Assembly: GCA_965220185.1 (NCBI GenBank)
Contig: OZ244807.1
Location: forward strand, 1,736,001 to 1,800,000
DNA from: Azotimanducus sp965220185
GTDB lineage: Bacteria; Pseudomonadota; Gammaproteobacteria; Pseudomonadales; Azotimanducaceae
Length of the DNA: 64,000 nucleotides
Direction of reading: 5' to 3'
Below, in pieces: positions 16,912 to 25,581 of this stretch. How positions within the stretch are numbered: position 1 is the first letter of the stretch; every line of letters starts with the position of its first letter. The notes beneath the pieces are model-generated. The model worked only from the letters and a program-made list of their open reading frames with translations. It had not been told where the DNA came from and did not search any database. A program made the position numbers and the translations under genes.

Positions 16912-18378
16912 ATGAGTGATGCGCTTGGCGACATTCTTTTCGCTGCCTCGGCCTCGCATGCGTCCAACATCTGTCTGCGATTGCCGAGCGGAGAAACTTG
17001 GCGCTACGAAGACGTGCAAGATCAAACGCTGCGCATGGCGGCTGAGCTTCATGCGCGCGGCGCATCAGATGGGGCGCGAATCCTCGTGCAGGTCGAGAAA
17101 TCCCCGCACGCGGTGTGCCTGTATCTGGCCTGCGTGTATGCAGGCCTCGTCCATGTGCCGCTCAATACCGCCTATACGGATGCGGAAGTCGATTACTTCG
17201 TCAAAGACGCCAAGCCACGGCTGCTTATTCGAGGCGCGGCGAAGCGAGCCCACGCAGATGTGCCTACGCTCACGCTCGATGCGCTGATTGCATCGAGCGT
17301 GAGCCGTGCCCCGCTTGCACGTCCCGTCGCCGCCGAGTGGGACACGCCTGCAGCTATCCTTTATACGTCTGGCACCACGGGGCGGCCAAAGGGCGCGCAT
17401 TTGAGCCACGGCAATTTGGTGTCGAACGCGCACGCATTGCGTGAAGTCTGGGACTGGCGCGATGAGGATGTGTTGCTTCACGTCCTGCCGATCTATCATG
17501 TGCATGGGCTCTTTGTCGCCTTGCACGCGGCGCTCTTCGGCGGTGGCGAGATACGCTTCCTGCCTCGGTTCAATGCGAAAGATGCGCTCGCCATGCTGCC
17601 CGGCTGCAGCGTCTTCATGGGTGTGCCGACGCATTATTCGCGGTTGCTCGACTCGTCAAAATTCGATGCGGAGCGCACCAAAAGCCTGCGCTTGATGATT
17701 TCGGGGTCAGCGCCCATGACCCGCACGCTGCACGAGCGGATTCGTGCGCGCACCGGGAAGTTCGTGGTCGAGCGCTACGGCTTGACCGAAGGCATGATCT
17801 TGACGTCTTGCGCCATCGATTCGCCACCAACACCCGGCAGTGTCGGACGCGCCTTGCCGGGCGTGAAGCTGCGGGTGCGCTGTCAAGATGACGCCGACGG
17901 CATTGGCGAAATCGAAGCGAAGAGTTCAGGCGTCTTCCTTGGCTACTTCGGCAACCAAGCGGCGACCGAGGAGACGATGACACCTGATGGCTATATCCGC
18001 ACCGGCGACATCGGGCGATTGCATCCGGACGGTACGCTCAGTATTAGCGGACGCGCGAAGGACCTCATCATCAGCGGCGGCCTCAACGTCTACCCAAAGG
18101 AAGTCGAAGCAGAGATTGATCGCTTGCCGGGCGTTGCTGAATCCGCTGTGATCGGTGCGCCGCACGATGATTTTGGGGAGGGCGTGGTCGCCGTGATCGT
18201 TGGCGATTCGATGCACAGCGTCGACGACTTGCGCGCTGCGCTCGCGGGTCGGCTCGCGCGCTTCAAACTGCCGAAGGCGTTGGTGCATATTGACGAATTG
18301 CCGCGCAATCAGATGGGCAAGGTGCAGAAGAACGATCTCCGCGAGCAGTGCACGGGGATTTTCCTTGAACGCGCATAG
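16912..18378 (+). CDS. AMP-dependent acyl-CoA ligase, malonyl-CoA-synthetase-like
   Basis: Adenylate-forming enzyme of 488 residues. The P-loop-like motif YTSGTTGRPKGAHLSH starts at residue 151; YGLTEGM (A5), YIRTGDIGR (A7), GRAKDLIISGGLNVYPKEVE (A8) and the catalytic lysine in NQMGKVQKNDLR (A10) are all present. LPIYHVHGLFVALHAALFGGGE and MGVPTHYSRLL are close to malonyl-CoA synthetases (MatB), which activate malonate or methylmalonate with ATP and CoA. Substrate choice among short dicarboxylates is inferred from this resemblance only; no malonyl-CoA decarboxylase gene is in the window. The next gene begins inside its last codons. Confidence 0.82.
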   Translation: MSDALGDILFAASASHASNICLRLPSGETWRYEDVQDQTLRMAAELHARGASDGARILVQVEKSPHAVCLYLACVYAGLVHVPLNTAYTDAEVDYFVKDAKPRLLIRGAAKRAHADVPTLTLDALIASSVSRAPLARPVAAEWDTPAAILYTSGTTGRPKGAHLSHGNLVSNAHALREVWDWRDEDVLLHVLPIYHVHGLFVALHAALFGGGEIRFLPRFNAKDALAMLPGCSVFMGVPTHYSRLLDSSKFDAERTKSLRLMISGSAPMTRTLHERIRARTGKFVVERYGLTEGMILTSCAIDSPPTPGSVGRALPGVKLRVRCQDDADGIGEIEAKSSGVFLGYFGNQAATEETMTPDGYIRTGDIGRLHPDGTLSISGRAKDLIISGGLNVYPKEVEAEIDRLPGVAESAVIGAPHDDFGEGVVAVIVGDSMHSVDDLRAALAGRLARFKLPKALVHIDELPRNQMGKVQKNDLREQCTGIFLERA

Positions 18379-19114
18379 TCTCCTCACGCAGCGTATTCGA
18401 ATTGTCCTGGTCGAGCCTTCCCATCCCGGCAATATCGGCGCTGCAGCGCGGGCAATGAAGACGATGGGTCTGACGCAACTTGTCCTCGTGCGCCCAAAGC
18501 GCTTCCCCGATCCGCAAGCCGAATGGCGCGCCGCCGGTGCCAAAGACGTGCTGACGAGCGCTGATGTGGTTGACGACCTGCGCGAAGCGATCAGCGAAGC
18601 GAGTTTTGTGGTGGGCACAACCGCGCGTTCACGGCGCATGGCGTGGCGCCAGGCAATCCCGAGAGTTGCAGCCCCGGAAATGATCGCCAAGGCCGAATAT
18701 GGCGTGGTTGCCGTGATGTTCGGGCGCGAAGCCGATGGCCTTGCCAACGAAGAGCTTGACCTGTGCCATCTGCATGTGTGCATTCCGGCATCTCCCGCCT
18801 ACAGCTCGCTCAATCTCGCCATGGCGGTGCAGGTGTTGTGCTACGAGTTGCGCAGCGCGATGCTTGATGGACAAGACCAAGGCGCGCACCCGCGGGCGTG
18901 GGATCGTCCGCGCGCCGCATCTGAGCAAGTCGAGCATCTATTTGCGCATATCGAATCGTTGACGAACTCGCTTGAGTTCTTGCCGGGCGAGCACCACACC
19001 GTTGTCATGCGCCGCATTCGCCGCATGATCGGGCGAATCGAGCCCGATGTCACTGAAGTCAGTATGCTGCGGGGTATATTGTCCGCGATTGAAAAGCAGA
19101 TCCACCGTGCCTGA
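18365..19114 (+). CDS. trmJ: tRNA (cytidine/uridine-2'-O-)-methyltransferase TrmJ
   Basis: SPOUT-class RNA methyltransferase, 249 residues, which 2'-O-methylates position 32 of tRNAs in the family. The conserved N-terminus RIVLVEPSHPGNIGAAARAM is preceded by only a TTG at 18365, 14 bases inside the end of the ligase gene; GGGG upstream may serve as ribosome-binding site. The SAM-binding knot is visible in VMFGREADGLANEEL and in ASPAYSSLNLAMAVQVLCYEL. It precedes iscS, as trmJ (formerly yfhQ) commonly precedes the isc genes in gammaproteobacteria, and overlaps it by 8 bases. Confidence 0.9.
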   Translation: MNAHSLLTQRIRIVLVEPSHPGNIGAAARAMKTMGLTQLVLVRPKRFPDPQAEWRAAGAKDVLTSADVVDDLREAISEASFVVGTTARSRRMAWRQAIPRVAAPEMIAKAEYGVVAVMFGREADGLANEELDLCHLHVCIPASPAYSSLNLAMAVQVLCYELRSAMLDGQDQGAHPRAWDRPRAASEQVEHLFAHIESLTNSLEFLPGEHHTVVMRRIRRMIGRIEPDVTEVSMLRGILSAIEKQIHRA

Positions 19115-20255
19115 ACCCATCTACCTCGACTACGCCGCGACCACGCCAGTCGATCCGCTTGTCTTGGCAAAGATGCAGGAATGCCTGCTTGCTGAAGGCA
19201 ACTTCGGCAACCCGGCGTCGAGCACTCACGTGTTTGGCTGGCGCGCAAGCGAAGCTGTCGAAGAAGCGCGCGCCGAGTTGGCTCAACTGATCGGCGCCGA
19301 CCCGCGAGAAATCGTGTGGACGTCCGGTGCGACAGAGTCCGACAATCTCGCGATCAAAGGTGTTGTGGAAGCGAGTGGTCAGCGTCACGCGCACGTCGTC
19401 ACCAGCCGCATCGAACACAAGGCGGTAGTCGATTCCTGCAAGTATCTTGAATCCGTCGGGCATCGCGTGACGTGGCTCGCGCCCGATGCGGATGGCCTCG
19501 TGACCGCTGAACAGGTGGAAAATGCCGTCCGCGACGACACAGCGCTGGTGTCGATCATGTATGCCAACAACGAAATTGGCACCGTCAATGACATCGCGGG
19601 CATCTCGCAAGCGTGCGCGCGCCGCGGCGTGCCGTTGCATGTCGATGCCGCGCAGATGGTCGGCAAGCTGCCGATCGACGTGTCGGCGGTCAAAATCGAT
19701 TTGATGAGCATTTCCGGGCACAAGCTGTACGGGCCGAAGGGCATCGGCGCGCTCTATGTACGGCGCGGAGGGGTGAAGCCGCGTCCGCAGATCCACGGTG
19801 GCGGCCATGAATTTGGCTTGCGCTCAGGGACGCTTGCGACGCACCAGATCGTCGGAATGGGCGAAGCGGCGCGCATCGCTCGCGCCCAGCTCAGCAACGA
19901 GATCAATCGACTCAAGGGTCTGCGAGACGACTTCTTGCACAGGCTTCAGGTCCTTGACGGCGTGCGCATCAACGGCAGCGAGGACAATCGCCTGCCGGGG
20001 CTCGTCAATCTCTCTTTCGAAGGCGTAGACGGCGAAACGCTGATCAATGCCATGACCGGCATCGCCGTATCGAACGGCTCGGCGTGCACGTCGGCGAGTG
20101 TAGAGCCTTCCTATGTGCTCTCCGAGCTCGGTCTTGCGGACGAGCTCGCCTTCGGCTCGGTGCGCTTCAGTTTCGGGCGCTTTAATGAAGCGGGCGACGC
20201 AGCCGCCGCAGCCAGTGAAGTTCTTCGCGTGGTGCGAGCCTTACGAGGCACTTAG
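19107..20255 (+). CDS. iscS: Cysteine desulfurase
   Basis: PLP-dependent cysteine desulfurase of the IscS/NifS type, 382 residues, supplying sulfur for Fe-S clusters and tRNA thiolation. The PLP lysine is Lys206 in SISGHKLYGPKG, and the catalytic cysteine is Cys327 in SNGSACTSASVEPSYVL; both match E. coli IscS positions closely. Upstream family residues include YLDYAATTPVDP and GATESDN. The start is a GTG at 19107 overlapping trmJ. It lacks the last 20 or so residues present in E. coli IscS, where scaffold IscU docks, and neither iscR, iscU nor hscBA follows: ndk comes next, after 37 bases. Confidence 0.92.
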   Translation: MPEPIYLDYAATTPVDPLVLAKMQECLLAEGNFGNPASSTHVFGWRASEAVEEARAELAQLIGADPREIVWTSGATESDNLAIKGVVEASGQRHAHVVTSRIEHKAVVDSCKYLESVGHRVTWLAPDADGLVTAEQVENAVRDDTALVSIMYANNEIGTVNDIAGISQACARRGVPLHVDAAQMVGKLPIDVSAVKIDLMSISGHKLYGPKGIGALYVRRGGVKPRPQIHGGGHEFGLRSGTLATHQIVGMGEAARIARAQLSNEINRLKGLRDDFLHRLQVLDGVRINGSEDNRLPGLVNLSFEGVDGETLINAMTGIAVSNGSACTSASVEPSYVLSELGLADELAFGSVRFSFGRFNEAGDAAAAASEVLRVVRALRGT

Positions 20256-20292
20256 CAACCTATAATGTCCGGCTCATTCCATTGATGAGCCA

Positions 20293-20727
20293 ATGAACCT
20301 AGATATCATAGAACGAACGCTGTGCATCCTGAAGCCGGATGCCGTCCGCCGCAATCTGATCGGCGAGATGACGACGCGCATCGAGCACGCCGGGTTCGTG
20401 ATCCTCGCGGCGCGCCTGATGCGGCTTGATGCCGAGACCGCGGGCGGCTTTTATGCCGAGCATAGCGCCAAGCCTTTCTATCAGGGACTGATTGAATTCA
20501 TGACATCAGGACCGGTGCTGCCGATGGTGCTTGAACGCGAAAACGCGATTCGCGGTCTGCGAGAACTCATGGGAGCAACGAATCCCACGGAAGCCGCAAC
20601 CGGCACGCTGCGCGCCGAGTACGGCGAGTCAATCGATGTCAATTCCATTCACGGCTCGGATTCGCCCACTTCCGCGGCGCGTGAGATCGCCTATTTCTTT
20701 GAGGCATCGCAGATACACATGAGATGA
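20293..20727 (+). CDS. ndk: Nucleoside diphosphate kinase
   Basis: NDP kinase, 144 residues, equilibrating nucleoside di- and triphosphates through a phosphohistidine. The fold is complete from RTLCILKPDAVRRNLIGE to the active-site block with His120 in IHGSDSPTSAAREIAYFF. The residue pattern around the histidine (DVNSIHGSD) departs from the usual N-x-V/A-HGSD only slightly. The gene overlaps rlmN by 4 bases (ATGA). The order ndk-rlmN is typical for the class. Confidence 0.96.
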   Translation: MNLDIIERTLCILKPDAVRRNLIGEMTTRIEHAGFVILAARLMRLDAETAGGFYAEHSAKPFYQGLIEFMTSGPVLPMVLERENAIRGLRELMGATNPTEAATGTLRAEYGESIDVNSIHGSDSPTSAAREIAYFFEASQIHMR

Positions 20728-21860
20728 GCGATTCGCGGCTTCATTTGTTCGATTTGAATCGCGAGGCCATCGAGGCCTTTCTCGCGAGACTTGACGTCGC
20801 GCCTTGGCGGGCGAGTCAGATATTGAAGTGGCTCTACCATCAGCGCGAACTTGATGTGGGGCGCATGACGAACCTGTCCAAATCGCTTCGCAGCGAGCTC
20901 GCAGCGCGCGTCCACACGCCACTTCCGGAGGTGCTCGACGAGCGCATCGCCGCCGACGGGGTGCGCAAATTCCTCATGCGGCCAATCGGGGGCGGTGTCA
21001 ATCACGCGATCGAGACAGTGCTGATCCCAGATGGATCGCGCAATACCCTGTGCGTCTCCTCGCAAATTGGCTGCGCGCTTGGCTGCACCTTCTGCGCGAC
21101 CGGAAAACAGGGGTTCTCGGCCAATTTGACTACCGCAGACATGATTGGCCAGGCATGGCTCGTGCAAGGCAGGCTGAGGGAACTTGGCGATCCTCGCGGC
21201 ATCACCAATGTGGTGTTCATGGGCATGGGCGAGCCGCTGCTGAATTTCGAGCCGGTGATGCGAGCCGTTGACCTGCTGCTCGACGACTGCGCCTTCGGCC
21301 TCGCCAATCACCGCGTCACCATCAGCACTGCCGGACTCGTGCCCGGGATCGAAGCCATGATTGGTCGCACCTCGTCATCCCTCGCCATCTCCCTGCACGC
21401 GGCCAATGATGCGCTTCGTTCAGCGCTGGTGCCGATCAATCGAAAGTACCCGATCAGCAGGCTTCTTGCGAGCGCCAAGGCGTATCTTGGCTCGCTCGGG
21501 CCGCGTCGGCGACTGACCATGGAGTACACGCTGATTCGCGGTGTCAATGATTCGGTGGCAGATGCCGGGGCACTCGTCAAGCTACTCGCCGATGTGCGCT
21601 GCAACATCAACCTTATTCCGTTCAATCCCATTGAAGGCAGCGATTTCGAGCGTCCACTCATGCGTTCGATTCGCGATTTTCAGCGTGTGCTGCTCGATTC
21701 GGGCTTGGCATCGATTGTGCGCAAAACCAGAGGCGATGATATCGATGCCGCCTGCGGCCAGTTGGTCGGTCGCGTGCAAACGGGCCGCGGGAATACGCCT
21801 CGGAGCCGGCTTGCAGGCGGTCGTATCCCGACCGTGGCAGCTGCAGGCAGCTTGGCATGA
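20724..21860 (+). CDS. rlmN: Dual-specificity 23S rRNA/tRNA m2A methyltransferase RlmN
   Basis: Radical SAM enzyme, 378 residues, which methylates C2 of A2503 in 23S rRNA and A37 of certain tRNAs. The 4Fe-4S cluster cysteines are Cys117, Cys121 and Cys124 in GCALGCTFCATGKQGF. Other family blocks are NVVFMGMGEPLLNFE, VTISTAGLVPGI, SLHAANDALRSALVPIN and YTLIRGVND; the methyl-carrying cysteine is in DIDAACGQL near the C-terminus. It overlaps ndk at its start and the RodZ-like gene at its end, each by 4 bases, so translation of the three is probably coupled. Confidence 0.96.
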   Translation: MSDSRLHLFDLNREAIEAFLARLDVAPWRASQILKWLYHQRELDVGRMTNLSKSLRSELAARVHTPLPEVLDERIAADGVRKFLMRPIGGGVNHAIETVLIPDGSRNTLCVSSQIGCALGCTFCATGKQGFSANLTTADMIGQAWLVQGRLRELGDPRGITNVVFMGMGEPLLNFEPVMRAVDLLLDDCAFGLANHRVTISTAGLVPGIEAMIGRTSSSLAISLHAANDALRSALVPINRKYPISRLLASAKAYLGSLGPRRRLTMEYTLIRGVNDSVADAGALVKLLADVRCNINLIPFNPIEGSDFERPLMRSIRDFQRVLLDSGLASIVRKTRGDDIDAACGQLVGRVQTGRGNTPRSRLAGGRIPTVAAAGSLA

Positions 21861-22327
21861 GTGATCGCCCGAAGCAGAAGGGGGTGAAGAGGGGCGATGA
21901 GCCGCCGTCTCAATCCTCGATCAGGCGTGCGGCGGAGGCGTTCCAATCAGCGAGGCTTGAAGCCAACCTGACACAGGATCAGGTTGCCGATGCGCTCAAA
22001 ATCACGCGCGAGCGAGTGATTCGGCTGGAAAGTGGGCGCGTCTCAGACTTGCCGCCTCTTATTTACATTCAGGGCTATATGCGCGAATTCGAGCGCCTGC
22101 TCGATCTCGAGCCAAAAAGCGTTGAACAGTTGTTTGTCCACGCCTACGAGGAGGCTCAGCGTAGCACCAGCAAAGCCGGCCTTCAACCTTTACGGAGCGC
22201 AGAGTTCACTTCGGCGTGGCAAAAGTTTTCCATGTTCCTGTACGCCAATCCTGGCGGCATCCTGACTGCGGTGCTGCTTGTCGCGCTCGCTGGCATTGCC
22301 TTTGCCGCGTGGTGGTATTTTTCGTAA
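21857..22327 (+). CDS. rodZ: Short RodZ-like helix-turn-helix membrane protein
   Basis: Protein of 156 residues with the N-terminal helix-turn-helix of RodZ (about residues 22-80: LTQDQVADALKITRERVIRLE and LPPLIYIQGYMREFERLL) and a single membrane segment near the C-terminus (about 133-154). RodZ links the MreB cytoskeleton to the cell-wall synthesis complex in rod-shaped cells. The periplasmic domain found in full-length RodZ (about 330 residues in E. coli) is absent: the protein ends three residues after the membrane helix. There is no sign of a frameshift, since hisS follows 4 bases later. In related genomes pilF and ispG flank rodZ; both are missing here. Confidence 0.8.
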   Translation: MSDRPKQKGVKRGDEPPSQSSIRRAAEAFQSARLEANLTQDQVADALKITRERVIRLESGRVSDLPPLIYIQGYMREFERLLDLEPKSVEQLFVHAYEEAQRSTSKAGLQPLRSAEFTSAWQKFSMFLYANPGGILTAVLLVALAGIAFAAWWYFS

Positions 22328-22331
22328 CGCC

Positions 22332-23615
22332 ATGAGTAAATTTCAGTCAGTACGCGGCATGCGGGATATCCTGCCCGGCGACAGTGATCTGATGTCTGGC
22401 ATTGAAGACGCTGCCAAGACGCGCCTTAGCGCCTTTGGCTACAGCGAAATTCGGCTTCCGATCATCGAGTCCACTGCACTTTTTGAGCGCGGAGTGGGCG
22501 ATGGCACCGACATCGTCGAGAAGGAAATGTTCAACATCGACAGCCGAGATGGCGATCCGTTGAGCCTGCGGCCAGAAGGCACGGCTTGCTGTGTCCGTGC
22601 CGCCATTCAGCACGGGCTTGCGTTCAACCGCGTGTCGCGCTTGTGGTATCGAGGGCCAATGTTTCGCTATGAGCGTCCGCAGAAAGGTCGTTACCGTCAG
22701 TTTGAGCAGATCGGCGCCGAAGCGTTCGGCATTTCGAATCCAGCGCTCGATGCGGAGTTGATCGATATCAATCAGCAGCTCTTTGCCGAGCTTGGCCTTG
22801 ACGAACAGGTGAGACTGCGCATCAATACAATAGGCTCGCCGCTTGAGCGCCGAGCCTATATCGAGGCGCTGCGCGCACACCTTGAGGTGAATCGCGATAT
22901 CCTTGATGCAGATAGCCAGCGCCGCCTGAGTCACAATCCCTTGCGCATTCTCGATAGCAAGAATACTGAGACGCGAAGCGTCATCGCCGAGGCGCCAAAG
23001 ATGGAGGCGTTCCTCGAGGACGACTCCAAGCGCCACTTCGATCAAGTGCTTTGCCATCTACAGGCACTTGGCATCAGATATGATATTGACCCCTATCTTG
23101 TTCGCGGCTTGGACTACTACACCCACACGGTATTCGAGTTCGAGACCGCAGAGCTTGGCGCACAAGGCGCAATCTCAGCAGGCGGGCGCTATGATGGCCT
23201 CATCGAGACGCTCGGTGGCCGGGCGGCGCCGGGCGCGGGCTTTGCGATCGGTCTTGACCGCCTGCTGCTTCTCTGTCAAGCGGCCAGCGCCGGACAGGCA
23301 TCGGTGCCGTCGAACATGGTGTATTGCGTTGCTGCCGATCAAGAATCGCTTCAATACTTGATGAAAATCGCCAACACATTGCGCGGCGACCTCGCAGGCT
23401 TTCCGGTGGTTGTTGACACCCAAGGCGGTAAGGTTGGGACGCAAATGCGCCGCGCCGACCGACAAGGTGCGCGGTGGGCAGTTATTCTCGGGGAGAACGA
23501 GAGAGCGGAAGGCGTGCTCACGCTGAAGCCGATGCGTGAATTAGGAGAGCAAGCACGTCTCACGTATGATGCACTCGTACTTCGCCTGCTGGAGGACCAT
23601 GGCGGATTATCTTGA
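22332..23615 (+). CDS. hisS: Histidyl-tRNA synthetase
   Basis: Class II aminoacyl-tRNA synthetase, 427 residues from the ATG at 22332, charging tRNA-His. Motif 1 lies in the GYSEIRLPIIE region, motif 2 in WYRGPMFRYERPQKGRYRQF, and the histidine-A loop is LVRGLDYYTHTVFEF; motif 3 is GFAIGLDRLL. An anticodon-binding domain follows from about residue 325. The start is chosen because MSKFQSVRGMRDILPGD is the usual N-terminus and overlaps nothing upstream. It overlaps the YfgM-like gene by 17 bases. Confidence 0.97.
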   Translation: MSKFQSVRGMRDILPGDSDLMSGIEDAAKTRLSAFGYSEIRLPIIESTALFERGVGDGTDIVEKEMFNIDSRDGDPLSLRPEGTACCVRAAIQHGLAFNRVSRLWYRGPMFRYERPQKGRYRQFEQIGAEAFGISNPALDAELIDINQQLFAELGLDEQVRLRINTIGSPLERRAYIEALRAHLEVNRDILDADSQRRLSHNPLRILDSKNTETRSVIAEAPKMEAFLEDDSKRHFDQVLCHLQALGIRYDIDPYLVRGLDYYTHTVFEFETAELGAQGAISAGGRYDGLIETLGGRAAPGAGFAIGLDRLLLLCQAASAGQASVPSNMVYCVAADQESLQYLMKIANTLRGDLAGFPVVVDTQGGKVGTQMRRADRQGARWAVILGENERAEGVLTLKPMRELGEQARLTYDALVLRLLEDHGGLS

Positions 23616-24336
23616 AGATGACGAGGTCGTTGACCGAATTCGTGCTTGGTGGCGCGAAAACGGCGCGTCTCTTGTCGGCGGTTTGGTGCTTTTACTCGGT
23701 GGCTGGGGCGGATGGAACTGGTACTCGGCGTACAGCGAAGAACAAGCAGAAGCGGCTTATATACACTTTTCCGACTATGTAACGCTGCGCGAATCTGGAG
23801 AAGCGGACAGCGAAGACGCGGCGCAGGTGCTTGCCCGCCTCGATGCTGACTATTCGGGCTCGGGCGGACATGTGCTGAGCCTCTTGTACCGGGCGGCTGA
23901 TGCCGTGCGAGCTGAGCAGATGGCGCTCGCTATTCAGCATTTGGAAGCGGCGTTGGCAGCGTCTCCTCGCGGGCCGGTCGAGGCAATTGTGCGTCTGCGT
24001 CTTGCTCGCGTGTATTTGCAAGAAGACGCGCTCGAAGCAGCGCTCAACATTTTGCAAGACGTGAAAGACAGCGCATATTTGGCGGCTCGCGAGGAACTGC
24101 GAGGCGATGTACTGCTCGCGTTGGGACGCTTCGACGATGCGCGAGGCGCGTATCAAGCAGCGGTTGACGCGCAGAGTGAGTCTGCCGCTAGCGTCTCTTG
24201 GCCGTTTGTCGAGATGAAACGCTACGGACTGAGTTTTGAAGATGCTCAAGATGAAGTCGCAGAACCTGCGGCTGTAGGCGAAGCCGGAGCACAAATAGAA
24301 TCAGTTGATCTATCTGAAGTAGACGAGGCGGAGTAG
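23599..24336 (+). CDS. yfgM: YfgM-type tetratricopeptide-like membrane protein
   Basis: Inner-membrane protein of 245 residues with one N-terminal membrane helix (about residues 23-41) after an acidic cytoplasmic start, followed by a periplasmic tetratricopeptide-like helical domain. The family (YfgM, UPF0070) associates with the SecYEG translocon and periplasmic chaperones. GGAGG directly precedes the ATG at 23599, which lies inside the end of hisS. The last 40 residues are very acidic and alanine-rich, probably disordered. Position between hisS and bamB is the usual one. Confidence 0.88.
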   Translation: MADYLEDDEVVDRIRAWWRENGASLVGGLVLLLGGWGGWNWYSAYSEEQAEAAYIHFSDYVTLRESGEADSEDAAQVLARLDADYSGSGGHVLSLLYRAADAVRAEQMALAIQHLEAALAASPRGPVEAIVRLRLARVYLQEDALEAALNILQDVKDSAYLAAREELRGDVLLALGRFDDARGAYQAAVDAQSESAASVSWPFVEMKRYGLSFEDAQDEVAEPAAVGEAGAQIESVDLSEVDEAE

Positions 24337-24342
24337 GGCGCG

Positions 24343-25566
24343 ATGGTGAAGAGTCGAATTTGCCTCAGCGCGGTGATCTATCTCCTTGCAGCCTTCTTGC
24401 TACCTGGCTGCGCTGCGCTCAGCGGCCTAAAGTTCTGGGGCGATGATGATAAAGTGGAAGCGCCAATGCCGCTGCCTGATATTCGCTCGGAAGTGGCTCT
24501 CAAACGTGAATGGAGCGCCGATGTCGGCAAGGGTCTCGGCGACCGGTTCGCACGCCTGACGCCAGCGATGCTTGCCGACCTGATCGTCGCTGCCGATGCC
24601 TTTGGCAATGTCGCTGCCTTTGATCGTTTCAGCGGGAAGCGGCGCTGGCGCACGCGCATTGAACCGGCCGACGAGGGCTTCGGGTTTGGATTTGCGCCGA
24701 GGCGCGATGCCGCGTTTGTGAGTGCCGGCGTGGCCGCTGGAGAAGGAGTTGCTGTGGTGGGCACGTCGAACGGTGAAGTCGTTGCCCTTGATGCTGCCAA
24801 CGGCCGCGCTTTATGGCGCGTGGCAATATCGAGCGAAGCCGAAGGCAGGCCTGCGATTGGCGGTGGCCTTGTCTACATCGGTGCGACCGATGGGCGCTTG
24901 GCCGCGCTTGATGTTCTCTCCGGCAAGGAGCGTTGGAATCATGATAGCCAAGTGCCGGTGCTCACGCTCCGTGGCGGCGGCGCTGTGAATTATGTGGACG
25001 GCGTGGTGTATGCGCCTTTTGCCAATGGCAAGCTCGTCGCGCTCAATGGTGAAGATGGCGAGATTCTATGGGAGCATCGCATGAGCCTTTCCCAAGGTCG
25101 CTCGGAGCTTGATCGCATTATTGATGTGGACAGTGGCGCTGAGGTGCTCGGGCGCTTTGTCTACAGCGTCAACTACAACGGCAATCTCAAGTCACTCCGG
25201 CGCAGCGACGGCACGAGTGTGTGGGAGATGAAAGTATCGAGCTATTCGCCGGTCGCCACAGGGTATGGCAATGTGTATGTGGTAGACGATGAAGACACCC
25301 TGCTTGCTGTAGACCAGCGGGAAGCCAGCGTGCTCTGGCGGCAGGAGAAACTACTGCGCCGAGGGCTCACTGCGCCGACGACTGCATCGAGCTATCTGGC
25401 GGTCGGCGACGCCGAAGGCTATGTACATCTCATGGCGCAGTCAGATGGGCGTATCGTTGGCCGTACCAAGGTCGGCGCAGAGATATTCTCACCGCTATTG
25501 TTCTCCGATGGCTTGCTGTATTGCTACGATGACGGCGGACGACTCACCGCATTTTCCTTTTCATAG
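24343..25566 (+). CDS. bamB: Outer-membrane assembly lipoprotein BamB
   Basis: Lipoprotein component of the BAM complex that inserts beta-barrel proteins into the outer membrane, 407 residues. The lipobox LLPGC places the lipidated cysteine at residue 23. The rest is an eight-bladed PQQ-type beta-propeller, with repeated G-x-(V/L)-x-A-L-(D/N)-x-x-x-G motifs such as GEVVALDAANGRALW, GRLAALDVLSGKERW and GKLVALNGEDGEILW. It begins 6 bases after yfgM and ends 15 bases before der, the usual gammaproteobacterial order. Confidence 0.95.
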   Translation: MVKSRICLSAVIYLLAAFLLPGCAALSGLKFWGDDDKVEAPMPLPDIRSEVALKREWSADVGKGLGDRFARLTPAMLADLIVAADAFGNVAAFDRFSGKRRWRTRIEPADEGFGFGFAPRRDAAFVSAGVAAGEGVAVVGTSNGEVVALDAANGRALWRVAISSEAEGRPAIGGGLVYIGATDGRLAALDVLSGKERWNHDSQVPVLTLRGGGAVNYVDGVVYAPFANGKLVALNGEDGEILWEHRMSLSQGRSELDRIIDVDSGAEVLGRFVYSVNYNGNLKSLRRSDGTSVWEMKVSSYSPVATGYGNVYVVDDEDTLLAVDQREASVLWRQEKLLRRGLTAPTTASSYLAVGDAEGYVHLMAQSDGRIVGRTKVGAEIFSPLLFSDGLLYCYDDGGRLTAFSFS

Positions 25567-25581
25567 CCGTCTCGGATTGCC

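Noticed and set aside
22347..23057. Minus-strand open frame of 236 codons opposite hisS
   Set aside because: Antisense shadow of a highly conserved synthetase; GC-rich codon bias opens such frames throughout this window.
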